64,000 bases of DNA from the NCBI RefSeq assembly GCF_005930475.1, contig NZ_SJEW01000003.1:1-64000 (forward strand). The letters are read 5' to 3'. The notes beneath the pieces are model-generated. The model saw only the letters and a list, made by a program, of their open reading frames with translations. It ran no database searches and was not told the DNA's origin. A program made the translations under genes and the position numbers. Below are positions 7,843 to 16,893 of the stretch, one piece after another; position 1 is the first letter of the stretch, and each line of letters begins with the position of its first letter. Source of the stretch: Modestobacter altitudinis. Its GTDB lineage: Bacteria > Actinomycetota > Actinomycetes > Mycobacteriales > Geodermatophilaceae.

Positions 7843-8616
7843 ATGGACCCCCGGGACACCGCTGTTCTGCTGCCGCAGCCGTCGGGTGACCCCGTCGTGG
7901 ACGGCCCCTTCGACTGCGCGGAGGAGTCGGCGCACTACGCGTTCTCGGTCCAGCTGCTGCTCACCCAGTACGCGGCATTGGTCCCCTGGCAGAGCGAGGG
8001 CGTGGCCGAGCTGGGCAGCGGTGACGCCCGGGCCATCGCGCACGTCGTCCGCGCCGTCCCGGGGCTGACCGTGCACGGCACCGACATCAGCCCTCGCTCG
8101 GTGGCCCGGGCCCGCCGGACGATCGACGACCTGGGGGTCGCCGACCGGTACACCGTCGAGCTCGGCGACTTCTTCGCCTGGGCCGACTCCCCGGACGGCG
8201 CCCGCCGCTCCACCGTCATCGCCAACCCGCCCTACATCCCCGCCCCGGACGGCGACATCCTGATGCCGGAGCTGTGGGGTGGCTGGTACGGCAACGACCT
8301 GGTGCTGCGGTTGCTCAAGGCGGGCTTCGACCACCTGCTGGTCGCGCTGCCCAGCTACTCCGACCCGGCGGCGACGCTGGCTGCCGCCGGCGAGCTGGGC
8401 TACCGGGTGGCCAACTTCCTGGCGATGGGGCTGGAGTTCGGCGCGTACAGCGGCGAGCCCAAGGTCGCCGAGCACATCGCCCGGCTCACCGCCGAGGGCC
8501 ACGGCTGGGCCGGTGAGGGCTCCTACGTCGTGGCGGTCGCGCTGCTCACCCGCTCGCCCGCGGTCCCGCGGGACCGGTCCACCGAGCTCCTCCGCGCCCT
8601 CCAGCTGCCGGCCTGA
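7843..8616 (+). CDS. SAM-dependent methyltransferase with NPPY motif (PrmC/HemK-like fold)
   Basis: A 257-residue class I methyltransferase. The SAM-binding glycine loop is ELGSGDAR (near residue 58), followed by GTDISPRSVARAR, and the catalytic-loop motif is ANPPYIPAP (near residue 127). NPPY occurs in enzymes that methylate amide or amino nitrogens: glutamine in release factors (PrmC), or adenine, cytosine and guanine in nucleic acids. It lacks the N-terminal helical domain of PrmC, so it is probably a different member; no target-recognition domain for DNA is visible. It ends 2 bp before the convergent MFS gene. Confidence 0.75.
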   Translation: MDPRDTAVLLPQPSGDPVVDGPFDCAEESAHYAFSVQLLLTQYAALVPWQSEGVAELGSGDARAIAHVVRAVPGLTVHGTDISPRSVARARRTIDDLGVADRYTVELGDFFAWADSPDGARRSTVIANPPYIPAPDGDILMPELWGGWYGNDLVLRLLKAGFDHLLVALPSYSDPAATLAAAGELGYRVANFLAMGLEFGAYSGEPKVAEHIARLTAEGHGWAGEGSYVVAVALLTRSPAVPRDRSTELLRALQLPA

Positions 8617-8618
8617 GG

Positions 8619-9917
8619 TCAGCGCTCCGGGACGACGACCGCGGGCTCGGTGCCCGCCACCTCGACGGCGGCGTCGCCCCCGGCGGGCGAGGTGCCGCCG
8701 AACAGCCCCGGCACCTCGTCGTCGACGTAGCGCTCGCGGCAGATCATCCAGCCGGTGACCAGCAGCAGCGCGGTCGAGACGTAGGCGATGACGAACATGC
8801 CGGTGTACCCGCCGGTCAGCCCGCGCAGCAGGCCGACCAGCAGCGGCCCTGCCCCGGCCATCGCGTACCCCCAGCCCTGGGAGACGGTGGACAGCGCGGC
8901 CACCGACTCCGGGGTGCGGCCGCGCAGGCCGATGAGCGTCAGCACCATGGAGAAGGTCCCCATGCCCACCCCGAGCACGGACACCCAGAGCCAGGTCAGC
9001 GTCAGCGGGGCCAGCAGCAGCCCGGTCCAGCCGGCCAGGTAGCAGCAGGTGAAGCCGACCAGCATCGGCCGCTGCAGCCGCTGCCGCACCGCGCCCATCG
9101 GGACGACGGCGTTGAGCGGGATGACGATGAGCGCGTTGAGCCCGACCAGGGCGCCCGCGGCGTGGGCGGACATGCCCTCGTCGCGCAGGTACTGCGCCGT
9201 CCAGCCGACGATGACGTAGGCCTCCACCGCCTGCAGGCCGAAGAACGCCGCCATCACCCACGCCAGCCGGCTGCGGGTCAGCGCCCGCAGCCGCACGGCG
9301 CGCCGCGCGCTGCGTCCCGCGCCCGGGTGCCTCGGGACGAGGAGCCACGGCAGCGCCGCCAGGAACGCGAAGGCCGCCCAGATGCCCAGCGCCCACCGCC
9401 AGCCGTCGACGCCGACGGCCTCGGCGATCGGCGCGGTGGAGACGCTGGCGACCGCGCCGCCGATGGCCAGGGCGGTGCTGTAGGCGCCGACCAGCAGACC
9501 GGTGCGGTCGGGGAACCACTTCTTGACCAGGCTGGGGAGCAGCACGTTGCCCAGCGCACCGCCGACCATGGTCAGCACGGTGCCGGCCAGGAAGAACACC
9601 ACGTCCGGGACGGCGACCCGGACCAGCAGGCCGGCGGTCATCACGATCAGCGCCGCGGCCAGCACGTGCCCGTCCCGGAAGCGGGCGGCCAGTGGCGGCC
9701 CGGCGAAGCCGATCAGCGCGAAGCAGATGAGCGGCATGCTGGTGATCAGGCCGGCGAGGCCCGAGGAGATGCCCAGCCCCTGCTCGATCTCCTCGAGGAC
9801 CGGGCCGATGCTGTTCACCGCGGTGCGCAGGTTGAACCCGGTCAGCACGATCGCGACCCCGACCAGGAGCAGGCCCCGGCGCTGCACGGGCGGTCTCGGC
9901 GGCGCGGCAGCGGTCAC
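8619..9917 (-). CDS. MFS transporter, CynX/NimT family
   Basis: A 432-residue major facilitator with about 12 hydrophobic spans. The opening TGFNLRTAVNSIGPVLEEI is characteristic of the CynX/NimT group (cyanate or 2-nitroimidazole transporters), whose real substrates are mostly unknown. The C-terminal 40 residues are a soluble acidic tail. GTG 9917 has GGAGGAGG 9 nt upstream. No metabolic partner is adjacent: the neighbours are a DUF389 membrane protein upstream and a convergent methyltransferase downstream. Confidence 0.82.
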   Translation of the reverse strand: MTAAAPPRPPVQRRGLLLVGVAIVLTGFNLRTAVNSIGPVLEEIEQGLGISSGLAGLITSMPLICFALIGFAGPPLAARFRDGHVLAAALIVMTAGLLVRVAVPDVVFFLAGTVLTMVGGALGNVLLPSLVKKWFPDRTGLLVGAYSTALAIGGAVASVSTAPIAEAVGVDGWRWALGIWAAFAFLAALPWLLVPRHPGAGRSARRAVRLRALTRSRLAWVMAAFFGLQAVEAYVIVGWTAQYLRDEGMSAHAAGALVGLNALIVIPLNAVVPMGAVRQRLQRPMLVGFTCCYLAGWTGLLLAPLTLTWLWVSVLGVGMGTFSMVLTLIGLRGRTPESVAALSTVSQGWGYAMAGAGPLLVGLLRGLTGGYTGMFVIAYVSTALLLVTGWMICRERYVDDEVPGLFGGTSPAGGDAAVEVAGTEPAVVVPER

Positions 9918-9961
9918 GTCCGCTCATCCTCCTCCACGGACACCGGTCGGCTCGGCGCGGG

Positions 9962-10927
9962 TCAGCCGCGCGCCAGCCCGACCCGCTGGACCCGCGGGAC
10001 GATCCGGGGCACCCGGTGCCACACGGCCTTCTGCAGCACCAGGGTGGCGACCGCGGCCACCAGGACGCCGGCGAGGTTGATGCCCAGCTGGGTGGCCGCC
10101 TCGCGGAGGTCGGTCCCGCTGCCGAGTGCGATGGCCAGCCCCATCTCCCCGGCGGCCGGGACGGTGGTCACCGAGATGAACACCCCGACCAGCGCACCTG
10201 ACCGGGCGGACGTGAGGGAGAGGACGCCCGCGATCCCGGCGAGCACCGCCACCACCAGTGACCACCTGTCCGGCTGGGTGATGAACCCCGTCGCCGGCCG
10301 GTCGGCGACGAGCAGGTCGGTGCCGAACCAGCCCAGCCAGCGGCCCGCCAGGGTGGCCAGCACGGTGACGGCGATGGCCACGGTGAAACCGACGACGAGG
10401 GAGACCACCGCCCGCCGCCCCGTGCTCGCCCGTCGGTGCACCAGTGCGACCGCGAGCGCAGCCAGCGGCCCGAACTCGGGCCCGAGCACCATCGCGCCGA
10501 TCACCAGCGGAGCCGAGTTGTTGACGATGGCGACGGCGGCGAGCAGCGTGGCGATGGTCAGGAAGGCCAGGTAGGAGACCGACAGGGTCGCGTCGGTGGC
10601 CGTCGAGCGGACGACCTGCTCCCAGACGACGGCGTCCGACCCGTCACCCGGCGCGCGCCGCTCGGCATCTTCCGCCGGCCGGGACACCGCGGCGTCCACC
10701 GCCTCCATGGCGATGCCGCCGTCGCGGTCCACGTGCAGCCGCCGGAGTGCGTCGATCAGCTGGTCGGTCGCCTCGCGCGCGACGTCGACGAGGAAGAGGT
10801 CCCCGGGCGGGCGCACCGAGCCACCGGGCACGACCGCCAGGTGGGCGACGCCGGGGTCGGCGTCGAGCAGGTCGCGCACGGCGCTGCTCCGGTCCGGCGG
10901 GACGGTGATGCGCAGGTGGAGGAGCAC
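9962..10927 (-). CDS. DUF389 membrane protein
   Basis: A 321-residue protein with a soluble N-terminal domain of about 110 residues, ACT-like in hydrophobic pattern, followed by five or six membrane spans. VIGAMVLGPEFGPLAALAVAL and the FISVTTVPAAGEMG segment are hallmarks of DUF389, a family of unknown function widespread in actinobacteria and cyanobacteria. GTG start directly after the downstream-lying membrane-anchored gene in the direction of transcription (9 bp gap). It probably shares a transcript with that gene. No function can be assigned. Confidence 0.8.
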   Translation of the reverse strand: MLLHLRITVPPDRSSAVRDLLDADPGVAHLAVVPGGSVRPPGDLFLVDVAREATDQLIDALRRLHVDRDGGIAMEAVDAAVSRPAEDAERRAPGDGSDAVVWEQVVRSTATDATLSVSYLAFLTIATLLAAVAIVNNSAPLVIGAMVLGPEFGPLAALAVALVHRRASTGRRAVVSLVVGFTVAIAVTVLATLAGRWLGWFGTDLLVADRPATGFITQPDRWSLVVAVLAGIAGVLSLTSARSGALVGVFISVTTVPAAGEMGLAIALGSGTDLREAATQLGINLAGVLVAAVATLVLQKAVWHRVPRIVPRVQRVGLARG

Positions 10928-10936
10928 GCTGGAGTT

Positions 10937-11497
10937 CTACCGGGTGCCGCTCACCTGGACGGTGGCGGCGGCGACCTGGGTGGTGGTCCCGTCCGCGGCC
11001 AGCCGCAGCACGGCCAACTCGTGCGGGCCGTCCCCGGCCGGTGCGGCCAGCAGCAGCGTCGGGCTCAGGCACTGCTGCAGCCGCAGCGCGGGCCCGGCCG
11101 CCGTCTGCGTGTAGGAGACCGTGCTGCCGGCGTCCCCGCGGACGGGTGCGCCGTCGAGGGTGACCACGTAGCCGGTGTCGTCCGGCCCGGTCAGCCGGAA
11201 GCGCAGCGCCTGCCCGGCGGTCACCTCGCTGGTCGCGACGGCGATGGCCGGGGTGTCGCAGTCGGCGGTGATCGGCACCTCCTCCGCGCCCCGGCTGCCG
11301 GCGAAGCCGAGCACTGCCATGACGACGGCGGCGACCGCGAACCAGGTCCAGTTCCGGCTCCGCCGGATGGGCGAGGTGTCGTCGGCCAGCGCCCGCTGGT
11401 CGTTGACGTCGCGGGCGTAGTGCAGCCGGGTGCGCCGGTTGCCGGCCGCCAGCTCGGGGTCCTCCCGCCCGCGGACCCCGCCGAAGAAGGAGCTCAC
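10937..11497 (-). CDS. Membrane-anchored protein of unknown function
   Basis: A 186-residue protein. Residues 1-48 are charged and probably cytoplasmic, residues 49-67 (WTWFAVAAVVMAVLGFAG) form one membrane helix, and the rest is a Thr/Ala-rich extracytoplasmic domain with two cysteines (in ADCDTP and QQCLSP) that could form a disulfide. The repeated beta-strand-like pattern suggests a small Ig-like or lectin-like sandwich. No known family is recognised. GTG start, 76 bp after etfD; the repeat element D fills that gap. It is followed at 9 bp by DUF389, so the two are likely co-transcribed. Confidence 0.6.
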   Translation of the reverse strand: MSSFFGGVRGREDPELAAGNRRTRLHYARDVNDQRALADDTSPIRRSRNWTWFAVAAVVMAVLGFAGSRGAEEVPITADCDTPAIAVATSEVTAGQALRFRLTGPDDTGYVVTLDGAPVRGDAGSTVSYTQTAAGPALRLQQCLSPTLLLAAPAGDGPHELAVLRLAADGTTTQVAAATVQVSGTR

Positions 11498-11513
11498 GCC
11501 GTCAGTGTCCTCC

Positions 11514-11574
11514 GGCCACCCTCCAGGGGCCCGCGCCGAGCGTGCCAGGCGTGGGGGGAAGGGCGGTCCTTCAT
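11514..11574 (-). repeat. 3'-end hairpin element, copy D
   Basis: A 61-nt element starting at the etfD stop codon (TGATGAAGG), in etfD orientation. Outer stem of 11 pairs including two G-T wobbles and a bulged A, inner stem CCC-A-CGCC with GGCG-C-GGG, apical loop TGGCACGCTC. It is the most diverged copy in sequence but keeps the fold. Confidence 0.7.
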
Positions 11575-13865
11575 CAGTCGTGCTGGGTGGCCGCCGAGCC
11601 GGTGCCTGCCGGGTCGTCGGGCTCGGTGCCCACGGCCGGCCCGGACTCGGTGCCCGGCGCGCCGACCGGGGCCAGCGAGCGGAGCAGGATCTGGCTGACG
11701 TCGAGCACCTCGACGTGCTCCTTGGCCTCCCCGGCCTGCTTCTTGCTGGTGACCGCGTCGCTCAGCATCGTGATGCAGAACGGGCAGGCGGTGGAGATGA
11801 CGTCGGGGTCGAGGTCGAGGGCCTCCTCGGTGCGCTCGACGTTGATCCGCTTGCCGATCTTCTCCTCCATCCACATCCGCGCGCCGCCGGCGCCGCAGCA
11901 GAAGCCGCGGTCCTTGCAGCGGTGCATCTCCTGCGTGGTCAGGCCCTGGACGGAGTCGAGGATCTCCCGCGGGGGCGTGTAGACCTTGTTGTGCCGGCCC
12001 AGGAAGCACGGGTCGTGGTAGGTGACCTTGCGGTCGACCGGGGTGACCGGGGTGAGCCGGCCGTCCTCGACGAGCTGGCCCAGCAGCTGCGTGTGGTGCA
12101 CGACGTCGTAGTCGCCGCCCAGCTGCGGGTACTCGCGGTTGATCGAGTTGAAGCAGTGCGGGCAGGTGGCGACGATCTTCCGCCGTCCGGCCGGGCGCCC
12201 CTCGAAGACCGTGTTGAGGGTCTCGACGTTCTCCATGGCCAGCTGCTGGAAGAGGAACTCGTTGCCCATCCGGCGGGCCGGGTCGCCCGAGCAGGTCTCG
12301 CCGTTGCCGAGGACGGCGAACTCCACGCCAGCCATGTGCAGCAGTTCCGCGACGGCCTTGGTGACCTTCTTGGCCCGGTCGTCGATGGCACCGGCGCAGC
12401 CGACCCAGAACAGGTACTCGACGTCGTCGGCGATCTCGCCGTCGACCTTGCGGACCTCGAAGTCCAGGTCCTTCATCCAGTCCTCGCGGACGTTGCCGCC
12501 CACGCCCCACGGGTTCCCGCGGTTCTCCAGGTTGCGCATCATCACGCCGGCCTCGGAGGGGAAGCTGGACTCGATCATGGTCTGGTACCGGCGCATGTCC
12601 ATGATGTGGTCGACGTGCTCGATGTCGACCGGGCACTGCTCGACGCAGGCGCCGCAGTTGGTGCAGCTCCAGAGCACGTCGGGGTCGATGACCCCGCCCT
12701 CCTCCAGCGTGCCGACCAGCGGGCGGTGCGCCTGGGCGTCGTTGGTGCCCTCGATGCGGGCGTAGCCCGAGGCCCACTCCTGCTCGGCGCTGGGCTCCAG
12801 CGCGGTGAAGTCGGCGAAGTTCGGGGCGTCGTCGGTGGCCTTGGTCGCGCCGGTCAGGTACGGGGCCTTGGCGTAGAGGTGGTCCCGCAGGTCCATCACG
12901 ACCATCTTCGGCGACAGCGGCTTGCCGGTGTTCCAGGCCGGGCACTGGCTCTGGCACCGCCCGCACTCGGTGCAGGTGGTGAAGTCCAGCATCCCCTTCC
13001 AGGTGAAGTCCTCGATCTTGCCGCGACCGAAGAGGTCGTCCTCGCCCGGGTCCTCGAAATCGATCGGCTTGCCGGCGCTCATCATCGGCTGCAGCGGGCC
13101 CAGGGCCACGCCGCCGTCGGCCTCGCGCTTCCAGTAGATGTTGAAGAACGCGCTGAACCGGTGCCACGCGACGCCCATGTTGAGCACGCGGGAGATGGTG
13201 ATCAGCCAGACCAGGCTCACCACGATCTTGACGAACGCGATGACGCTCAGCAGGTCGGCGTTGCCCGGCACGATGTTCGCCAGCGCGCCGGAGATCGGGT
13301 GCGACCAGCCGGGGGCGTCGGTCAGCCCGGCAGCGATCTTGACCGCCCGGATCAGCAGGATGCAGATGCCGATGGTCAGGACGACGGCCTCGACGAAGTA
13401 GCCGCGACCCTCGTTCGAGCCGGCGAACCGGCTCTTCCGGCCCTGCCGGCGCGGGTGGTCGAGCTGGCGCCGGATGATCAGGTAGACGATGCCCAGGACC
13501 GTGCCGGTGCCGATGACGTCGACGAACAGGTTCCACAGGCTCCACTCGCCGATGAGCGGCAGGTGCCACTCCGGGTTCCACACCTCGCCGAACGCCTCGA
13601 CCAGGGTGAGGAAGAGGCCGTAGAAGCCGAGGAAGACGAACCAGTGCGCGGCGCCGATGGCCGACCACTTGAGCATCCGGGTGTGGCCCAGGGACTCCAC
13701 GGCGAGCGTCTTCAGGCGCGGGCCGACGTCCCCGGAACGGGTGGGGTCCGGCTGACCGGTCGCGAAGATGCGGAGCATGGCGCGGACCGCCTTGGTGGCG
13801 TAGACCACCGACACGACCAGCAGGAGCACGGCCAGCGTGCCGAGGACGATCTGCAACGGGCCCAT
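11574..13865 (-). CDS. etfD: EtfD-type membrane iron-sulfur oxidoreductase
   Basis: A 763-residue protein resembling M. tuberculosis Rv0338c (EtfD), thought to take electrons from reduced electron-transfer flavoprotein during fatty-acid beta-oxidation and pass them to the menaquinone pool. The N-terminal ~260 residues contain about five membrane spans with histidines suited to haem b (HTRMLKW, AAHWFVF, AWHRFSAFF). Two ferredoxin-type clusters follow: CTECGRCQSQCP (298-309) and CTNCGACVEQCP (401-412). Two heterodisulfide-reductase CCG domains complete it (CPHCFN, HDPCFLGRHN, FCCGAGGARMW, ACPFCITM). ATG 13865 follows a GGGAG site; the frame is open further 5' without homology. Confidence 0.85.
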   Translation of the reverse strand: MGPLQIVLGTLAVLLLVVSVVYATKAVRAMLRIFATGQPDPTRSGDVGPRLKTLAVESLGHTRMLKWSAIGAAHWFVFLGFYGLFLTLVEAFGEVWNPEWHLPLIGEWSLWNLFVDVIGTGTVLGIVYLIIRRQLDHPRRQGRKSRFAGSNEGRGYFVEAVVLTIGICILLIRAVKIAAGLTDAPGWSHPISGALANIVPGNADLLSVIAFVKIVVSLVWLITISRVLNMGVAWHRFSAFFNIYWKREADGGVALGPLQPMMSAGKPIDFEDPGEDDLFGRGKIEDFTWKGMLDFTTCTECGRCQSQCPAWNTGKPLSPKMVVMDLRDHLYAKAPYLTGATKATDDAPNFADFTALEPSAEQEWASGYARIEGTNDAQAHRPLVGTLEEGGVIDPDVLWSCTNCGACVEQCPVDIEHVDHIMDMRRYQTMIESSFPSEAGVMMRNLENRGNPWGVGGNVREDWMKDLDFEVRKVDGEIADDVEYLFWVGCAGAIDDRAKKVTKAVAELLHMAGVEFAVLGNGETCSGDPARRMGNEFLFQQLAMENVETLNTVFEGRPAGRRKIVATCPHCFNSINREYPQLGGDYDVVHHTQLLGQLVEDGRLTPVTPVDRKVTYHDPCFLGRHNKVYTPPREILDSVQGLTTQEMHRCKDRGFCCGAGGARMWMEEKIGKRINVERTEEALDLDPDVISTACPFCITMLSDAVTSKKQAGEAKEHVEVLDVSQILLRSLAPVGAPGTESGPAVGTEPDDPAGTGSAATQHD

Positions 13866-14019
13866 GAGCTCCCTCTCGTGCGCGTGCGCGGGCGTCTTCG
13901 CCCACCCGGACGGACGATAACCGGGTCGCTGCAGGCTACTCGCCAGTAACACCGGGTCGCCCGGGGCCCGGGCAGGTGCTGCCGGTGGACCCCGGGAACA
14001 CCAGCCCGCGGGCTGCCGT

Positions 14020-14056
14020 TACTCTGGGCAGGAAAGTTGAGCGGACCCGGCGCAAG
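14020..14056 (+). promoter_or_regulatory. Candidate dnaK promoter with a degenerate HspR (HAIR-like) site
   Basis: TACTCT at 14020-14025 could be a -10 box. At 14036-14056 lies GTTGAGC, 8 bp, then GCAAG: the left half matches the HspR box CTTGAGT but the right half is poor. A site here would overlap the transcription start. Weak compared with the perfect site before clpB. Confidence 0.3.
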
Positions 14057-14139
14057 GCCCCCTGCGGCACCGCGCAGCGCCTCCGGCCCTCGGCTCCCGG
14101 ACCAGCACCACCCCGTCGCTACCGCAAGGAGAGGCCTCC

Positions 14140-16017
14140 ATGGCACGAGCAGTCGGAATCGACCTCGGCACCACCAACTCCGTCGTCTCGGTCCTCGAGG
14201 GTGGTGAGCCCACCGTCATCGCCAACGCCGAGGGGGCTCGGACCACCCCGTCCGTCGTCGCCTTCGCGAAGAACGGCGAGGTCCTGGTCGGCCAGTCGGC
14301 CAAGAACCAGGCCGTCACCAACGTCGACCGCACCATCCGCAGCGTCAAGCGCGAGATGGGCACCAGCTGGAAGACCGGCCAGATCGACGGCAAGACCTAC
14401 ACCCCGCAGGAGATCAGCGCGCGGGTGCTGCAGAAGCTGAAGCGGGACGCCGAGACCTACCTCGGCGAGCCGGTCACCGAGGCGGTCATCACCGTCCCCG
14501 CGTACTTCGAGGACGCCCAGCGCCAGGCCACCAAGGAGGCCGGTGAGATCGCCGGCCTGAACGTGCTGCGCATCGTCAACGAGCCCACCGCGGCCGCGCT
14601 GGCCTACGGCCTGGACAAGGGCGAGACCGAGCAGACGATCCTGGTCTTCGACCTCGGTGGTGGCACGTTCGACGTGTCGCTGCTCGAGATCGGCGACGGC
14701 GTCATCGAGGTCAAGTCCACCGCCGGTGACAACAAGCTCGGTGGCGACGACTGGGACGAGCGCGTGGTCAAGCACCTCGTGCAGACCTTCAACGCGACCA
14801 GCGGCATCGACCTGGCCAAGGACAAGCTGGCCATGCAGCGCCTCCGCGAGGCCGCGGAGAAGGCCAAGATCGAGCTCTCCGGCGCGCAGTCGACGAACGT
14901 CAACCTGCCCTACATCACCGCCGGGGCCGACGGCCCGCTGCACCTGGACGTCACGATCACCCGCGCGGAGTTCCAGCGGCTGACCCAGGACCTCCTGGAC
15001 CGCACCAAGGCGCCGTTCAACCAGGCGATCCGCGACGCGGGCGTCTCCGTGGGCGACATCGACCACGTCGTCCTCGTCGGTGGCTCCACCCGGATGCCGG
15101 CCGTGAGCGACCTGGTCCGTGAGCTCACCGGGGGCAAGGAGCCCAACAAGGGCGTCAACCCCGACGAGGTCGTCGCCGTGGGTGCCGCGCTGCAGGCCGG
15201 TGTGCTCCGCGGTGAGGTCAAGGACGTCCTGCTGCTCGACGTCACCCCGCTGTCCCTGGGCATCGAGACCAAGGGCGGGATCATGACCAAGCTCATCGAG
15301 CGCAACACCACGATCCCGACCAAGCGCTCGGAGATCTTCACGACGGCCGACGACAACCAGCCCTCCGTGCAGATCCAGGTCTTCCAGGGCGAGCGCGAGA
15401 TGGCGTCCTACAACAAGAAGCTCGGCATGTTCGAGCTGACCGGTCTGCCCCCGGCGCCCCGCGGCGTCCCGCAGATCGAGGTCGCCTTCGACATCGACGC
15501 CAACGGCATCGTGCACGTGTCCGCCAAGGACCTGGGCACCGGCAAGGAGCAGTCGATGACCATCACCGGCGGCTCGGCCCTGCCCAAGGACGACATCGCC
15601 CGGATGATGGCCGACGCCGAGGCGCACGCCGAGGAGGACAAGAAGCGCCGCGACGAGGCCGAGACCCGCAACCTCGCCGAGTCGCTGCAGTACCAGACGG
15701 AGAAGTTCCTGGCCGAGAACGGCGACAAGATCCCGGCCGACAAGAAGGAGGAGCTGGGTGAGGCGCTGACCGAGCTGCGCTCCTCCCTCGGCGGTTCCGA
15801 CATCGCCACGATCAAGGCGGCGCAGGAGAAGGTCGCCCGCGTCTCCCAGGAGGTCGGTGGCGCGCTGTACGCCCAGGCGCAGGCCGACGGTGCCGGCGCC
15901 GCGGGTGCCGGGGAGGGCGACGGTGGCTTCGACACCGGCGCGACCGGGAGCACCTCCTCGGCCGACGACGACGTCGTCGACGCCGAGATCGTCGACGAGG
16001 ACTCCGACAAGAAGTGA
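14140..16017 (+). CDS. dnaK: Molecular chaperone DnaK (Hsp70)
   Basis: A 625-residue Hsp70 of normal length. The ATPase domain shows the phosphate-1 loop GIDLGTTNS (residues 6-14), [14 protein letters not shown] and [17 protein letters not shown]; the linker is [16 protein letters not shown]; the substrate domain and helical lid follow, ending in an acidic tail ([12 protein letters not shown]). It binds exposed hydrophobic segments in an ATP cycle driven by DnaJ and reset by GrpE. AAGGAGAGG lies just before ATG 14140. First gene of dnaK-grpE-dnaJ-hspR, with HspR as the likely repressor. Confidence 0.99.
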   Translation: MARAVGIDLGTTNSVVSVLEGGEPTVIANAEGARTTPSVVAFAKNGEVLVGQSAKNQAVTNVDRTIRSVKREMGTSWKTGQIDGKTYTPQEISARVLQKLKRDAETYLGEPVTEAVITVPAYFEDAQRQATKEAGEIAGLNVLRIVNEPTAAALAYGLDKGETEQTILVFDLGGGTFDVSLLEIGDGVIEVKSTAGDNKLGGDDWDERVVKHLVQTFNATSGIDLAKDKLAMQRLREAAEKAKIELSGAQSTNVNLPYITAGADGPLHLDVTITRAEFQRLTQDLLDRTKAPFNQAIRDAGVSVGDIDHVVLVGGSTRMPAVSDLVRELTGGKEPNKGVNPDEVVAVGAALQAGVLRGEVKDVLLLDVTPLSLGIETKGGIMTKLIERNTTIPTKRSEIFTTADDNQPSVQIQVFQGEREMASYNKKLGMFELTGLPPAPRGVPQIEVAFDIDANGIVHVSAKDLGTGKEQSMTITGGSALPKDDIARMMADAEAHAEEDKKRRDEAETRNLAESLQYQTEKFLAENGDKIPADKKEELGEALTELRSSLGGSDIATIKAAQEKVARVSQEVGGALYAQAQADGAGAAGAGEGDGGFDTGATGSTSSADDDVVDAEIVDEDSDKK

Positions 16018-16037
16018 CCCGCCGTCCGTGAACGTGT

Positions 16038-16065
16038 CCACCGGCCCGGGGAACCGGGCCGGTGG
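16038..16065 (+). promoter_or_regulatory. Intercistronic hairpin between dnaK and grpE
   Basis: Perfect 12-bp stem (arms 16038-16049 and 16054-16065) closed by a GGAA tetraloop, 20 nt after the dnaK stop and 4 nt before the grpE Shine-Dalgarno region. It may act as a partial terminator, an mRNA-processing or stability barrier, or modulate grpE translation. Confidence 0.55.
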
Positions 16066-16079
16066 CGCGGGGGGAGACG

Positions 16080-16811
16080 ATGAGCCAACAGGACGAGCAG
16101 CCGCCCCGGGCCGTGATCGGGGACGAGCACCACATCGACGCGACCAGCGGTGCGGCCCGGGTGCCGACCGAGCACGAGCCGATCCGCGCCCGGCCGGCGC
16201 AGGCAGATCAGCGCAGCACCGCGCCGGAGCAGGGAGACCAGATGAGCGAGCAGTTCAGTGACACCCCGGCGGACGTCGCCGACCAGCCGGTGGGCGGGGT
16301 GGTCGTCGACGACGCCACCCGCCAGCTCGCCGAGCGCACCGAGGACCTCCAGCGGGTCACCGCGGAGTACGCCAACTACCGGCGCAGGGTCGACCGGGAC
16401 CGGGTGCTGGTCGTGGACCAGGCCGCGGAGCGCTTCGCCGGCCAGCTGTTCCCGATCGTCGACGACATCGAGCGGGCCCGGGACCACGGCGACCTGACCG
16501 GGGCGTTCAAGGTCGTCGCCGACCGCGTGCTGGGGCTGCTCGAGGGCCTGGGCGTGACGTCGTTCGGCGCCCCCGGCGACCCCTTCGACCCGTCGCTGCA
16601 CGAGGCGGTGCTGCACGACACCTCCCCCGAGGTGTCCGAGCCGACCGCCACCACGGTGCTCCGGCCCGGCTTCCGCCGCGGTGACCGGGTGCTGCGCACG
16701 GCGATGGTCGGCGTGACCGACCCGGAGTCCCCGGCGCCGGTCGCGGCCGAGCCCGCGACCCCCGACGCCCCCACCGACGAGCAGCCGGGCGCGGGCCCGG
16801 CCGTCGGCTGA
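16080..16811 (+). CDS. grpE: Nucleotide exchange factor GrpE
   Basis: A 243-residue GrpE. The conserved core runs from the coiled-coil region ([19 protein letters not shown], near residues 90-108) through [15 protein letters not shown] to the beta-domain with [11 protein letters not shown] and [20 protein letters not shown]. It releases ADP from DnaK. The first ~75 residues and the last 25 are Pro/Ala/Glu-rich and disordered, longer than in E. coli. ATG 16080 has GGGGAGA 2-8 nt upstream; GTG 16062 and an internal ATG at codon 55 are alternatives. Confidence 0.95.
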   Translation: MSQQDEQPPRAVIGDEHHIDATSGAARVPTEHEPIRARPAQADQRSTAPEQGDQMSEQFSDTPADVADQPVGGVVVDDATRQLAERTEDLQRVTAEYANYRRRVDRDRVLVVDQAAERFAGQLFPIVDDIERARDHGDLTGAFKVVADRVLGLLEGLGVTSFGAPGDPFDPSLHEAVLHDTSPEVSEPTATTVLRPGFRRGDRVLRTAMVGVTDPESPAPVAAEPATPDAPTDEQPGAGPAVG

Positions 16812-16832
16812 GCACGACACCCCGGTCGGTCC

Positions 16833-16853
16833 CCCCTCCGCAGCGCGGAGGGG
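16833..16853 (+). promoter_or_regulatory. Intercistronic hairpin between grpE and dnaJ
   Basis: 9-bp perfect stem (arms 16833-16841 and 16845-16853) with a 3-nt loop; flanking GGT/ACC can extend it. It lies between the grpE stop and the dnaJ Shine-Dalgarno sequence. Confidence 0.5.
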
Positions 16854-16893
16854 AGACCGGCCCGTCAGCAGCTGGACAGAGAGGAGGCGCCCG

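Noticed and set aside
8619-9917. A cyanate-utilisation locus, from the CynX similarity
   Set aside because: No cyanase or carbonic anhydrase gene is adjacent; the CynX family name does not define the substrate.
11494-13905. Very long Arg/Gly/Pro/His-rich open frames opposite or beside real genes (for example in etfD, 23660-27193, 32533-35961)
   Set aside because: These are GC-bias shadows: their composition is unnatural and the genes on the other frame carry family motifs.
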